Counted from the first letter of the stretch, positions 8,397-16,565 are shown. The stretch: DNA of 44,724 nt from Ruminococcus sp. (GCA_004555265.1 SFIQ01000010.1:1-44724), one strand, 5' to 3'. A program made the numbers and translations. The notes: generated from the letters alone by a model not told the origin.

Positions 8397-11021
8397 ATGA
8401 GTCAAAAGTATGTTTACCTGTTCTCTGAGGGGAACAAAGACATGCGCAACCTGCTCGGCGGCAAGGGCGCAAACCTCGCGGAAATGACCGGCCTCGGTCT
8501 TCCCGTTCCGCAGGGCTTCACCATCACCACCGAAGCTTGCACACAGTACTATGAAGACGGCAGAAAAATCAACGATGAAATCCAGGCACAGATTATGGAA
8601 TACATCGTCAAAATGGAAGGCATCACCGGCAAAAAGTTCGGTGATATGGAAAATCCGCTGCTCGTTTCCGTTCGTTCGGGCGCGCGCGCTTCCATGCCCG
8701 GCATGATGGACACCATTTTGAACCTCGGCTTAAACGAAGAAGTGGTTGAGGTTATGTCGAAGAAGTCCGGCAACCCCCGCTGGGCTTGGGACTGTTACAG
8801 AAGATTTATTCAAATGTACTCCGACGTGGTTATGGAAGTCGGCAAAAAGTACTTTGAACAACTCATCGACGAGATGAAAGAAAAGAGAGGCGTGAAGCAG
8901 GATGTTGAATTGACTGCGGACGACCTCAAAGAACTTGCCGGTCAGTTCAAGGCGGAATACAAAGCCAAAATCGGTAAGGATTTCCCGACCGACCCGAAAG
9001 AACAGTTGATGGGCGCGATTGAAGCCGTGTTCCGTTCTTGGGACAACCCCCGTGCAAACGTCTATCGCCGTGATAACGACATCCCGTATTCTTGGGGTAC
9101 TGCCGTTAATGTGCAGATGATGGCGTTCGGCAACATGGGCGACAACTGCGGCACCGGCGTTGCGTTCACCCGTGACCCCGCTACCGGCGAAAAAGGCTTG
9201 ATGGGCGAATTCTTAAAGAACGCACAGGGCGAAGACGTCGTTGCAGGCGTTCGTACCCCCATGCCGATTGCCCAGATGGAGCAGGAGTTCCCCGAAGCAT
9301 TCGCACAGTTTGAACAGGTCTGCAAGACCTTGGAAGACCACTACCGTGATATGCAGGATATGGAGTTCACCGTGGAAGAAGGTAAGCTCTATATGTTGCA
9401 GACCAGAAACGGGAAGAGAACCGCAAAAGCGGCTCTGAAAATCGCCTGCGACCTTGTGGACGAAGGCATGATTGACAAGAAACAGGCTGTTGCAATGATT
9501 GACCCGAGAAACCTTGACACCCTGTTGCACCCGCAGTTTGACGCAAAAGCGCTCAAAGCGGCGACCCCGGCAGGCAAAGGCCTCGGCGCATCGCCCGGCG
9601 CGGCTTGCGGTAAGGTTGTGTTCTCCGCAGAGGACGCTGTGGAATGGAACAAGAAAGGCGAAAAAGTCGTCCTTGTCCGTTTGGAGACCTCTCCCGAAGA
9701 CATCACCGGTATGAAAGCCTCGCAGGGCATTTTGACCGTTCGCGGCGGTATGACTTCTCACGCGGCGGTTGTTGCGCGCGGTATGGGTACCTGCTGTGTA
9801 TCCGGTTGCGGCGACATCGTCATGGACGAAGAAAACAAGAAATTCACCCTTGCAGGCAAAACCTATCACGAGGGCGACTATATCTCGATTGACGGCTCCA
9901 CCGGCAACATCTACGACGGCATTATCCCGACCGTAGACGCGGAAATCGCAGGCGAGTTCGGCAGAATTATGACTTGGGCTGACGAATTCAGAACCCTCAA
10001 AGTCCGCACCAATGCCGATACACCGGCTGACGCGAAAAAAGCCCGTGAACTCGGCGCAGAAGGCATCGGCCTTTGCCGTACCGAGCATATGTTCTTCGAG
10101 GCAGACAGAATCGCGGCGTTCCGTGAAATGATTTGCGCAGACACCGTGGAAGAAAGAGAAGCGGCGCTTGCAAAAATCCTGCCGTATCAGCAGAGCGACT
10201 TCGAGAAACTGTATGAAGCACTTGAAGGCAACCCCGTAACCATTCGTTTCCTTGACCCGCCGCTCCACGAGTTCGTTCCCACCGAAGAAGCGGACATCGA
10301 AGCGCTTGCAAAAGCACAGGGCAAATCCGTGGAAACCATCAAAGCGATTATCGCAGGGCTGCACGAGTTCAACCCGATGATGGGTCACCGCGGCTGCCGC
10401 TTGACCGTCACCTACCCCGAAATTGCAAAGATGCAGACCAAGGCGGTTATCCGTGCGGCAATCAATGTCAAAAAAGCACACGCCGATTGGAACATCGTTC
10501 CCGAAATTATGATTCCGTTGGTCGGCGAAGTCAAAGAATTGAAGTTCGTCAAAGACATCGTTGTTGCAACCGCTGACGAAGAAATCGCGGCGGCAGGCGC
10601 AGACCTCAAATACGAAGTCGGCACCATGATTGAAATCCCGAGAGCAGCACTCACCGCGGACGAAATCGCAAAAGAAGCCGAGTTCTTCTGCTTCGGCACC
10701 AACGACCTCACCCAGATGACCTTCGGGTTCAGCCGTGACGACGCGGGCAAATTCTTGGATGCGTACTATGACACCAAGATTTATGAAAACGACCCGTTCG
10801 CAAAACTCGACCAGAAAGGCGTCGGCGCTTTGATGAAGATGGCTGTCAAGATGGGCAAGGAAGTCCGCCCGACCATGCACTGCGGTATCTGCGGTGAACA
10901 CGGCGGCGACCCGTCCTCTGTGGAATTCTGCCACGAAATCGGCCTTGACTATGTGTCCTGCTCGCCGTTCCGCGTGCCGATTGCCCGCCTCGCAGCAGCA
11001 CAGGCTGCTATCAAGGGCTAA
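8397..11021 (+). CDS. ppdK: Pyruvate, phosphate dikinase
   Basis: 874 residues, the same length as the Clostridium symbiosum enzyme. The ATP-grasp N-terminal domain begins YLFSEGNKDMRNLLGGKGAN. The swivelling phosphohistidine domain has GGMTSHAAVVARGMGT with the catalytic His at residue 455. The C-terminal PEP/pyruvate TIM barrel carries LCRTEHMFF, GHRGCRL, FGTNDLTQM and HCGICGEHG with the catalytic Cys near 832. It interconverts pyruvate, ATP and phosphate with PEP, AMP and pyrophosphate; in anaerobes it often works in glycolysis or PEP supply. GGAGG precedes the start. It is monocistronic with its own promoter, leader hairpin and terminator. Its codon use is strongly optimised compared with its neighbours, which suggests high expression. 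Confidence 0.98.
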   Translation: MSQKYVYLFSEGNKDMRNLLGGKGANLAEMTGLGLPVPQGFTITTEACTQYYEDGRKINDEIQAQIMEYIVKMEGITGKKFGDMENPLLVSVRSGARASMPGMMDTILNLGLNEEVVEVMSKKSGNPRWAWDCYRRFIQMYSDVVMEVGKKYFEQLIDEMKEKRGVKQDVELTADDLKELAGQFKAEYKAKIGKDFPTDPKEQLMGAIEAVFRSWDNPRANVYRRDNDIPYSWGTAVNVQMMAFGNMGDNCGTGVAFTRDPATGEKGLMGEFLKNAQGEDVVAGVRTPMPIAQMEQEFPEAFAQFEQVCKTLEDHYRDMQDMEFTVEEGKLYMLQTRNGKRTAKAALKIACDLVDEGMIDKKQAVAMIDPRNLDTLLHPQFDAKALKAATPAGKGLGASPGAACGKVVFSAEDAVEWNKKGEKVVLVRLETSPEDITGMKASQGILTVRGGMTSHAAVVARGMGTCCVSGCGDIVMDEENKKFTLAGKTYHEGDYISIDGSTGNIYDGIIPTVDAEIAGEFGRIMTWADEFRTLKVRTNADTPADAKKARELGAEGIGLCRTEHMFFEADRIAAFREMICADTVEEREAALAKILPYQQSDFEKLYEALEGNPVTIRFLDPPLHEFVPTEEADIEALAKAQGKSVETIKAIIAGLHEFNPMMGHRGCRLTVTYPEIAKMQTKAVIRAAINVKKAHADWNIVPEIMIPLVGEVKELKFVKDIVVATADEEIAAAGADLKYEVGTMIEIPRAALTADEIAKEAEFFCFGTNDLTQMTFGFSRDDAGKFLDAYYDTKIYENDPFAKLDQKGVGALMKMAVKMGKEVRPTMHCGICGEHGGDPSSVEFCHEIGLDYVSCSPFRVPIARLAAAQAAIKG

Positions 11022-11035
11022 TAATTCAAACTATA

Positions 11036-11067
11036 AAAATGCTGACCGCAAGGTCAGCATTTTTTTG
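11036..11067 (+). terminator. Intrinsic terminator of ppdK
   Basis: ATGCTGACC-GCAA-GGTCAGCAT (11039-11060) followed by seven T. This is a strong hairpin 15 nt after the stop codon. Confidence 0.95.
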
Positions 11068-11081
11068 TTTGAATAGCCCTT

Positions 11082-11254
11082 GAGTTATATTCGCCTTCGG
11101 CGAGTTATATTGGCTACGCCAGTGATATTTGCTTCGCAAGTGATATTGCCCTTCGGACAGTTTTAAAGGCGAATATAATATCACTGAAGCCGTAAGGCTT
11201 CAATATCACTTTCGCTTTGCGAAAATATCACTCCGACACAGTCAGAATATCACT
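11082..11254. repeat. Array of mini-hairpins joined by AGTGATATT spacers, in a large palindrome
   Basis: The left half has direct units AGTTATATT (11083 and 11103) and AGTGATATT (11121 and 11139), separated by short hairpins CGCCTTCGGCG, GGCTACGCC, TGCTTCGCA and GCCCTTCGGAC. The right half has the reverse complement AATATCACT four times (11177, 11202, 11224, 11246), separated by GAAGCCGTAAGGCTTC, TTCGCTTTGCGAA and a weaker third insert. The spacers are conserved, the hairpins all differ, and the two halves face each other. No protein is encoded. Confidence 0.85.
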
Positions 11255-11302
11255 TTTCTACAATTTAGGAATCTAAGTAATTAGGTTTATAAAGCAAAAA
11301 TT

Positions 11303-11336
11303 ATCCCTTTGCTGAGCAATCGGCAGAGGGATTTTA
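11303..11336 (+). terminator. Possible terminator upstream of the nuclease gene
   Basis: A 10-bp stem ATCCCTTTGC/GCAGAGGGAT with a 10-nt loop, followed by TTTAT. It may insulate the nuclease gene from upstream transcription. Confidence 0.55.
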
Positions 11337-11344
11337 TGTATCTA

Positions 11345-11373
11345 TTGCAAAAATAATTGAAAAATAATATAAT
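11345..11373 (+). promoter_or_regulatory. Sigma-A promoter of the PD-(D/E)XK nuclease gene
   Basis: TTGCAA (11345-11350), 17 bp, TATAAT (11368-11373). The predicted start is only about 10 nt before the ATG, so the AGAGGTGAT ribosome site would lie at the very 5' end of the mRNA. Confidence 0.7.
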
Positions 11374-11390
11374 ATAAAAGAGGTGATAAT

Positions 11391-12554
11391 ATGACGGAAC
11401 ATGAAAACAAGGCACTAAAAGATTTTCTGCTTGATATTAGTTGTTTAAATGCATTAGATAACTGGAAAGATGAAGTAAACATTTTTGATGTACTAAAAGT
11501 TACAAATACTGAAATTAGACATAGTAATATTTTAGCGTGGTTGCTTGACCCTAACGAAAATCATGGTATCGGGGATTCATTTCTCAAAGAATTTATAACC
11601 AAAATAGTTCAAAGATGTTCAGAGGACATGTGTAATCCTTTTGATGTTTTGCTTCAAGATTTCTATACATATCAAGTTTATCGCGAAGCAAACAATATGG
11701 ACATCGTGTTGCTTTCAAAAGAAGAAAAGACTGCAATTATAATTGAAAACAAAATTTGGTCAGGTGAATCTTCGCATCAATTAAACAAATATTTAGAACA
11801 AAGTTGTCTTGAGTATAGTGATTGCAAACACCTTTTATATGTTTTTCTTACTCCTGACGGATATGACTCAAGCAATCCCTACAAATGGATTTCTATTTCT
11901 TATGAAGATGTCATAAATGCGCTTGAAAATGCAATAAAAGAAAAACGCGTAGCGCCTGAAGTATCGCTAATAGTTCAAAATTATATTGATATTGTGAGGA
12001 AAAAGATAATGAAAGAGCGAGACGAAACATTATTAAAAATTTGTAATGACATATATAACAAGCATCGTACTGCATTAAGATTGATTTTTGAAAATGTTAA
12101 TATTGATAATTCTGCTGATAGTGAAATTATTTGCAGAGAATTACAACAATTGTCAAGCGAAGGTAAGATTATATATGGCGAGAGTAACAGATGGAGTTTT
12201 TCAACCAAAGAGATGGACGAGTTTCTTCCTGCGTTAATAGATGCAAATAGTTCATGGGGTACCAATTATGTATATTGGTACTGGTTTGAAAAATATGAGG
12301 ATGCTCTTGTGATTCATTTCGAGTTGGGTGGATGGAACACAACAGAAGAGCACAAGAAACATATGTCAGCGCTGATTGAGGTTTCAGGAAAGAAACAAGA
12401 TGATTTTAGATATAAAAGGTTATATTATAAGAAGGTTAAATTATCACAAGACGATTATGAAGAGAGTTTGAAAAAAGCGGTTAGAACTTTGGTTGATAAT
12501 GCTATAAAAAACGAGACGATGCTATTGAACAAAGCTAAAGAATTATTGAATTGA
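11391..12554 (+). CDS. PD-(D/E)XK nuclease superfamily protein (PDDEXK_4 type)
   Basis: 387 residues. The N-terminal part has the family hallmark E-NIFDVLKVTNTEIRHSN-ILAWLLDP with HGIGDSFLKEF. The nuclease core follows: an Asp in NNMDIVLLS near 103, then IIIENKIWSGESSHQLNKYL near 120-140, giving the D...ExK pattern. Such proteins are predicted DNA endonucleases and are often found in variable, defence-rich parts of genomes, but this one stands alone with no methylase or helicase partner. Its DNA is much more AT-rich than every neighbour, and its codon use differs (many AAA, ATA, TTA), which points to acquisition by transfer. The C-terminal third (about 250-387) has no motif I recognise. RBS AGAGGTGAT; start ATG. 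Confidence 0.82.
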   Translation: MTEHENKALKDFLLDISCLNALDNWKDEVNIFDVLKVTNTEIRHSNILAWLLDPNENHGIGDSFLKEFITKIVQRCSEDMCNPFDVLLQDFYTYQVYREANNMDIVLLSKEEKTAIIIENKIWSGESSHQLNKYLEQSCLEYSDCKHLLYVFLTPDGYDSSNPYKWISISYEDVINALENAIKEKRVAPEVSLIVQNYIDIVRKKIMKERDETLLKICNDIYNKHRTALRLIFENVNIDNSADSEIICRELQQLSSEGKIIYGESNRWSFSTKEMDEFLPALIDANSSWGTNYVYWYWFEKYEDALVIHFELGGWNTTEEHKKHMSALIEVSGKKQDDFRYKRLYYKKVKLSQDDYEESLKKAVRTLVDNAIKNETMLLNKAKELLN

Positions 12555-12649
12555 CAAAGCAATTCATTTCCCTCTTTTGCTGATAGCACCACAGGCAGCA
12601 ATCAAGAATATGAAATAAGATAATTTCTATCTGTAATTGAACAACCCTG

Positions 12650-12686
12650 AACGCCCCCTACCGATTTCTCGGCAGGGGGCGTTTTG
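12650..12686 (+). terminator. Intrinsic terminator downstream of the nuclease gene
   Basis: CGCCCCCTACCGA-TTTC-TCGGCAGGGGGCG (12652-12681), then TTTTG. The 13-bp stem has one mismatch. It sits about 95 nt after the nuclease stop. Confidence 0.85.
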
Positions 12687-12785
12687 TGCGCCGTGTGCGG
12701 TGTAGAAATAACAGACATAAATATGGTATAGTCCGCTTAACAAATTAGGGTTTGTGGGGGTGTTTAACGGAATAAAATTTTTAGG

Positions 12786-12855
12786 GTAGGGCGGGGGCTT
12801 GCCCCCGCCGCGGGGTTCGATGTGAATTAACGGCGGGAGCAAGCCCCCGCCCTAC
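12786..12855. repeat. 70-bp paired-hairpin (BIME-like) repeat, G/C stem copy
   Basis: GTAGGG to CCCTAC with core TTCGATGTGAATTAAC, nearly identical to 7212-7281. Confidence 0.9.
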
Positions 12856-12953
12856 CCTATAAATTGTATTTTGTGCGTGTAGGGAACGGTCTTGACCGTT
12901 CCGTAAAATTATATCAAATTACGCGGGCGAACACAGTCCCCACAAACCCCAAT

Positions 12954-13044
12954 TTGTCATCCTGCGCGATAGCGAAGGATCTCCAATAGAACAAAGTAAA
13001 CCTGCGTGAAACGAGATTCTTCGCCTATCGGCTCAGAATGACAA
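12954..13044. repeat. About 90-bp inverted-repeat element (TTGTCATCCTG family), copy 2
   Basis: The same ends (TTGTCATCCTGCGC and GGCTCAGAATGACAA) and internal GGATCTCC and GAGATTCTTCG boxes as copy 1. The left end abuts a truncated hairpin, suggesting insertion into or recombination with an older repeat. Confidence 0.85.
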
Positions 13045-13130
13045 GCGGGCGGGCGAACACAGTTCGCCCCTACGGTTGGATAGACAAACCCCAATTATAT
13101 TACTTTTCGTGCAGACTTCGGATAAAAAAC

Positions 13131-13174
13131 GGCGAAAAGAAAACGCCCGTGTTCCAAACGGAGCACGGGCGTTT
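13131..13174 (-). terminator. Terminator of the sortase operon (minus strand)
   Basis: AACGCCCGTG...CACGGGCGTT (13142-13173) and, reading on the minus strand, TTTTCTTTTC after it. It lies 17 bp beyond the stop of the last operon gene. Confidence 0.9.
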
Positions 13175-13190
13175 CTGTATTTTTGATGAA

Positions 13191-14066
13191 TCAGCGGTTG
13201 TTTTTCACGGCTTTGTTGCGTACCAATACCAACAGAACCGTAACGAGTACCGGTACAAGCGCCGAAAGCAATACCGCGGCAAGCGTGCCGTTTATCATGC
13301 CCGTGGTAAGGGTATACAATGCCGCCGAGGCGATGTTGATGCGGTTGCCGATGCGCAAAATCAGTGCTGCGGCAGGCGCGACGGCAAGCATCAAGGCAGA
13401 GGCGGAAAATCCGTAAATAAAGAACCGCAAATAGTTCTTTTTCTTTTGATAATACAACCGCAAAAGCACGGCGGAAATGGCGAATAATACCGCGCCTGCG
13501 CCTGCACCGTACCAAGCGTACGGGCGATAGGTTGCAAGCATTCTCGACGCGGTTTTGAAAACGGACATCGAAAATACTGAAACATAGGCGTTGTAGATGC
13601 CGCAAAGCTCGTCTGCAATGGTCGAAAGGTTTTGATAGATTTCGTTGTCATCAGACGGTTCTGCCGCAAACCCTTTTCCGATTGCATATTCTGTCAGACG
13701 GTTTAAAAGCGCATCGTGCAAATCGGCGATGTCGACTGCATCCTGCACCTCGCCTGCGTAAAACTCGCGCAAGACGGTTTCGGTGTCTGCATCGATACGC
13801 GCGGGGGCAATTTCATTTTGGAATACGGCATCAAAAAACACCTCGTCAATATTGCAGGCATTGCCGTAGGAAATAAATTCTTCCTTTAATTCTGCGGCAA
13901 GGTGCTCGCTGTATTGTGACCGTGCAACGACCCGTACGGCAAAGTCGGGATTTAAAGCCGACAGCGCAAGGGTAGCACAAGCCAGCGTCAGCGTGACGCT
14001 CAGCGAAAGAATAAATGCAAGTAGCGTACAAATCACGGAGCGAGCCCGTTTGGCAGTTTTGGTCAT
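13191..14066 (-). CDS. Four-helix membrane protein of unknown function in the sortase operon
   Basis: 291 residues, not recognised. Topology read from the sequence: a helix at about 11-36, a hydrophilic and acidic domain at 37-183 that should face outside, then helices at about 184-206, 212-239 and 258-283, and a short positive tail (VRNKAVKNNR) inside. The outside domain is mostly helical with a single CNID and a single CGIY cysteine site. The ATG is preceded by GGAGG, which overlaps the end of the sortase gene region (12 nt after its stop), so the two are translated from one mRNA. The neighbourhood suggests a role in positioning or assisting the sortase or its substrate, but this is inference. 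Confidence 0.7.
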   Translation of the reverse strand: MTKTAKRARSVICTLLAFILSLSVTLTLACATLALSALNPDFAVRVVARSQYSEHLAAELKEEFISYGNACNIDEVFFDAVFQNEIAPARIDADTETVLREFYAGEVQDAVDIADLHDALLNRLTEYAIGKGFAAEPSDDNEIYQNLSTIADELCGIYNAYVSVFSMSVFKTASRMLATYRPYAWYGAGAGAVLFAISAVLLRLYYQKKKNYLRFFIYGFSASALMLAVAPAAALILRIGNRINIASAALYTLTTGMINGTLAAVLLSALVPVLVTVLLVLVRNKAVKNNR

Positions 14067-14078
14067 ACGGCGTCCTCC

Positions 14079-14771
14079 TTATTCATACATATTGACGCTC
14101 GGCCCCGAAACAAATTCGCAATAGGCGAAAAAGCGGTCGGGCGTCGAAGCGATGGTGTCATTCGGATAGCAGGTGTACAACAACAGAATTTCTTCGTTGC
14201 CGTTTAATTCGTTGCGGTAGCCCGCCCCGTCATCGTTTTTGATGACAGCGGTTTTGTAGACGCGGTAGGTGTAGGCGCCGTAGGTGGTATCCAAATGCAC
14301 AAGCGCGCCTTCTTTGACATATTGCAGAGTGTGGAAATAGGTGTTGTTGTGCGCACCGATCAATACGCCTCTGCCGCAGCCGGGGATGTGGCTGTATAAT
14401 GACATACACGCGCCGCGCTTTAACAGCGCCGTGCTGTCGCCGTAAATGACATCTGTATCAATATCGGTTCCCTCTACGGTAATTCTGCCGAAGGCGGAGC
14501 CGTATTTCGGGAACTCAAAGTCGTCCCAATTTAAGTGACCGGTTGTAAGGCCGGTGGAGCCATTGAATATGCTGCCCGCCCCGGGTTCGTCAATGGTCTC
14601 GACATTCGCGCCGGAAAACGCGAGTCTGTATACCGAAAGCAGGGGGTCAAGCACCGGAGCAAGACATGCGAAGAGCAGCAAGTATCCGCACAATAAGAAA
14701 ACTATCGGAAGCAGCAGAAACCACTTCCGATAGCTTTTCTTGCTCCGATTTTTGTCGGAATTAGTCTTCAT
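14079..14771 (-). CDS. Sortase, probably class D-like
   Basis: 230 residues from the ATG at 14771; the frame is open further upstream, but that region codes for the C-terminus of the preceding gene. A basic N-terminus and one membrane helix (about 18-38) are followed by a sortase beta-barrel. The catalytic triad is visible: His in VLIGAHNNTYF, Cys in LLLYTCYPND and Arg in TPDRFFAYCEF. The TCYP context with a short total length resembles class D enzymes; class assignment is tentative. Sortases cut a C-terminal sorting signal and link the protein to the wall. The start overlaps the substrate gene by 11 nt, and the next gene follows after 12 nt, so substrate, enzyme and a membrane protein form one unit. 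Confidence 0.9.
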   Translation of the reverse strand: MKTNSDKNRSKKSYRKWFLLLPIVFLLCGYLLLFACLAPVLDPLLSVYRLAFSGANVETIDEPGAGSIFNGSTGLTTGHLNWDDFEFPKYGSAFGRITVEGTDIDTDVIYGDSTALLKRGACMSLYSHIPGCGRGVLIGAHNNTYFHTLQYVKEGALVHLDTTYGAYTYRVYKTAVIKNDDGAGYRNELNGNEEILLLYTCYPNDTIASTPDRFFAYCEFVSGPSVNMYE

Positions 14772-15339
14772 CAGACTCTTTACGGATGCGCTTAACAGCA
14801 ATGCCGGCAGCTGCCAAAACAGCAACAGCAGCAACGCCGCCGAAAGCAACAGAAGTGAAATCTGCGCCGGTCTTGGTGATAACCGCCGGATGCAGTTCGG
14901 CAACAACGTTGCCTGCGGCATCGGTGATGATCAAAAGACCATGGTCAGCATCCGAAAGCGAACCTCTGGTGGAAAGATGATACCCGACAACAGCCAAAGC
15001 TCTGTCCGCATAGTCCAAAAGGGCTCTGGTAGAACCGGTTGCGGTGATGTCTTCCAACTTTTGAAGGTTCTTGGACTTAACGAAAGCAAGCGCTTCGTCC
15101 AGGATAGCCTGGATTTCCTTGTGCTGTGCTTCGGTCACGTCCACATTGGTAAACACGTTCTCGAGAGCAGTGATATACTCAGCGGGAACCGTGATGGTTT
15201 TGCCGTCAACGACATATGCGGTCTGCACATATTCGATGATTTCCTTCTCGCACTGGTTGATTCCCGATGCGGCAAACGCAGGGACCATGGAGACGACAAG
15301 GAGGACAGCTACAACCATGAGGCATGCCAATTTCTTCAT
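14761..15339 (-). CDS. Secreted small surface protein with a sortase-type C-terminus
   Basis: 192 residues. Signal peptide 1-23 ending AFA. The mature part is mostly acidic helix (EKEIIEYVQTAY, VTEAQHKEIQAILDEALAFV) and contains VDGKTITVPAEYI. The C-terminus has the layout of a sorting signal: ITKTG at 154-158, a hydrophobic stretch 162-181, then KRIRKE. ITKTG differs from LPxTG at the first two positions, so it would be a non-canonical signal matched to the adjacent sortase. It is the first gene of the operon, behind a good promoter and an AGGGAG ribosome site. I do not know its function; structural wall protein or signal are both possible. Confidence 0.8.
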   Translation of the reverse strand: MKKLACLMVVAVLLVVSMVPAFAASGINQCEKEIIEYVQTAYVVDGKTITVPAEYITALENVFTNVDVTEAQHKEIQAILDEALAFVKSKNLQKLEDITATGSTRALLDYADRALAVVGYHLSTRGSLSDADHGLLIITDAAGNVVAELHPAVITKTGADFTSVAFGGVAAVAVLAAAGIAVKRIRKESDED

Positions 15340-15413
15340 GTTAGGAACTCTCCCTTGTGAAATTTTTACGCGTATTCGGCAGTGATAGCTATGATACCCA
15401 ATACGACAGCAAT

Positions 15414-15442
15414 ATCATAGCACAGCAAATGCGATTTGTAAA
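15414..15442 (-). promoter_or_regulatory. Sigma-A promoter of the sortase operon (minus strand)
   Basis: On the minus strand TTTACA (15442-15437), 17 bp, TATGAT (15419-15414). The predicted start is about 70 nt before the ATG. Confidence 0.8.
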
Positions 15443-15473
15443 GTTTTTTTTGCAAATCGTTGCAATTTTACCG

Positions 15474-15508
15474 CAAAAAAAGCGCGCCGCCGAAAAAGCG
15501 GAGCGCTT
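15474..15508 (-). terminator. Terminator of the 304-residue protein gene (minus strand)
   Basis: On the minus strand AAGCGCTCCGC-TTTTTC-GGCGGCGCGCT, then a run of T. It lies about 30 nt after the stop. Confidence 0.8.
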
Positions 15509-15537
15509 GGCGTGCTGTATGTTGTTTGCGAAGACCG

Positions 15538-16452
15538 TTACATCGGCGGCATACCGCCCTGGCTGTTTGCGCCCGCCAAGGCTTGGGCAAACATACCGGG
15601 GTTCTTTTCCTTTTTGGGCTTATATGCGGGCGGGTTTTTCATTTGCTCCTTTGCGCGTTTGCCCTTGGGCGTTGCGAGATATTGATTGATGAGCACGACC
15701 GTCTCCGACATATCCTCGCACATATATTCCTGCGCGGTGGCAAGCAGTTCGGGGTCATTGTCCATCTCGCCCAAAATGGTTACGCCGATCAGACTTTGCG
15801 TGTCATTTGAGCCGTTTTCGTAAATATCGTTGAGAATACGGAACAGCTTTTGGCATTCCTGTTTGTTTTTGGAACGAATGGTGGCAATCACGCGCGGTGT
15901 GCCGTGCTCCATAAAGAACTCGTCCGCCAAGAATTCGCCGTATTTTTCGTAATTTTCGTGATACGGGGCTTTCAGTTCGGGGTAAACCGCCGTCAAACGG
16001 TTGGCGAGGGTGTTGCCGTCGTAACTTTGCGCACCGTTCTTCACGGCGCTTCTCGAAATGGGTGTCGGCATTTTATTGGGCTTGCCCTTCGCGCCGCTCT
16101 TTTTCCCGAACTTTGTGCAGATGCTGTCCGACAGTTCGTTACAAAGCGATTTTATATCACGCTCGTCAAATTCTTCGGGGTTAAAATAGTTGGTTGAGAG
16201 TTTTTTCAAGTCCTCGTCGGTGGCTTCCTCCGCGTTGACCTCTGTGTAAAACAGCAGTGCCTGCATCCCGAAGACTTCCAGCCGCAGCTTGCCTTTTTCG
16301 CCTGCAAAATCCATATATGTGTGCTCGCCGTCCGTCACGGTGGGCAGCGCGCCTTTTTCCGTATTCTCGGGCACAACAGCCGCAAAGCCGTTTTCCTCCA
16401 ATGCGGGGGAAATCCCTTTGAAGACTGCGGCGATTGCATCGGTTTGCGTCAT
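15538..16452 (-). CDS. Uncharacterised acidic cytoplasmic protein
   Basis: 304 residues, no signal peptide or membrane helix. The first half (about 1-105) looks like a small alpha/beta domain (GEHTYMDFAGEKGKLRLEVF). A Lys/Gly/Pro-rich linker (about 115-140) follows, then a mostly helical segment with EKYGEFLADEFFMEHGTPRV and a C-terminal low-complexity tail ending GANSQGGMPPM. I do not recognise a functional family. The start chosen is ATG 16452, with AGGTAGG 9 nt before it; a TTG two codons upstream is possible. It is monocistronic, with its own promoter and terminator, and divergent from ddl. Confidence 0.75.
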   Translation of the reverse strand: MTQTDAIAAVFKGISPALEENGFAAVVPENTEKGALPTVTDGEHTYMDFAGEKGKLRLEVFGMQALLFYTEVNAEEATDEDLKKLSTNYFNPEEFDERDIKSLCNELSDSICTKFGKKSGAKGKPNKMPTPISRSAVKNGAQSYDGNTLANRLTAVYPELKAPYHENYEKYGEFLADEFFMEHGTPRVIATIRSKNKQECQKLFRILNDIYENGSNDTQSLIGVTILGEMDNDPELLATAQEYMCEDMSETVVLINQYLATPKGKRAKEQMKNPPAYKPKKEKNPGMFAQALAGANSQGGMPPM

Positions 16453-16486
16453 AGTCAAAAACCTACCTTGTTTGTAAATTCAGTTC

Positions 16487-16515
16487 ATTGTATCACAGTT
16501 TTTTCGGTTTGTCAT
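16487..16515 (-). promoter_or_regulatory. Sigma-A promoter of the 304-residue protein gene (minus strand)
   Basis: Minus strand ATGACA (16515-16510), 17 bp, TACAAT (16492-16487). It is back to back with the ddl promoter, 21 bp away. Confidence 0.75.
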
Positions 16516-16536
16516 TACATTTTTGTGAATTTGTGA

Positions 16537-16565
16537 TTGCGAAAATGCGGGGTATATGATATAGT
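16537..16565 (+). promoter_or_regulatory. Sigma-A promoter of ddl-ywiB-argS
   Basis: TTGCGA (16537-16542), 17 bp, TATAGT (16560-16565). The leader is about 60 nt. Confidence 0.7.

Larger units (their letters stand above)
12555..13130. other. Intergenic region after the nuclease, rich in repeats
   Basis: It holds a strong terminator (12650-12686), a 70-bp paired element (12786-12855), a GGAACGGTC hairpin beginning GTAGGG at 12879 whose partner arm is cut off near 12936, a TTGTCATCCTG element (12954-13044) and a GGGCGAAC hairpin (13050-13073). No gene is seen. Confidence 0.8.

Noticed and set aside
11082..11254. CRISPR array
   Set aside because: The constant unit is only 9 bp, it inverts midway, the variable parts are self-complementary, and there are no cas genes.
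11391..12554. Restriction-modification system
   Set aside because: Only a nuclease-like gene is present; no methyltransferase, specificity or helicase gene lies beside it.
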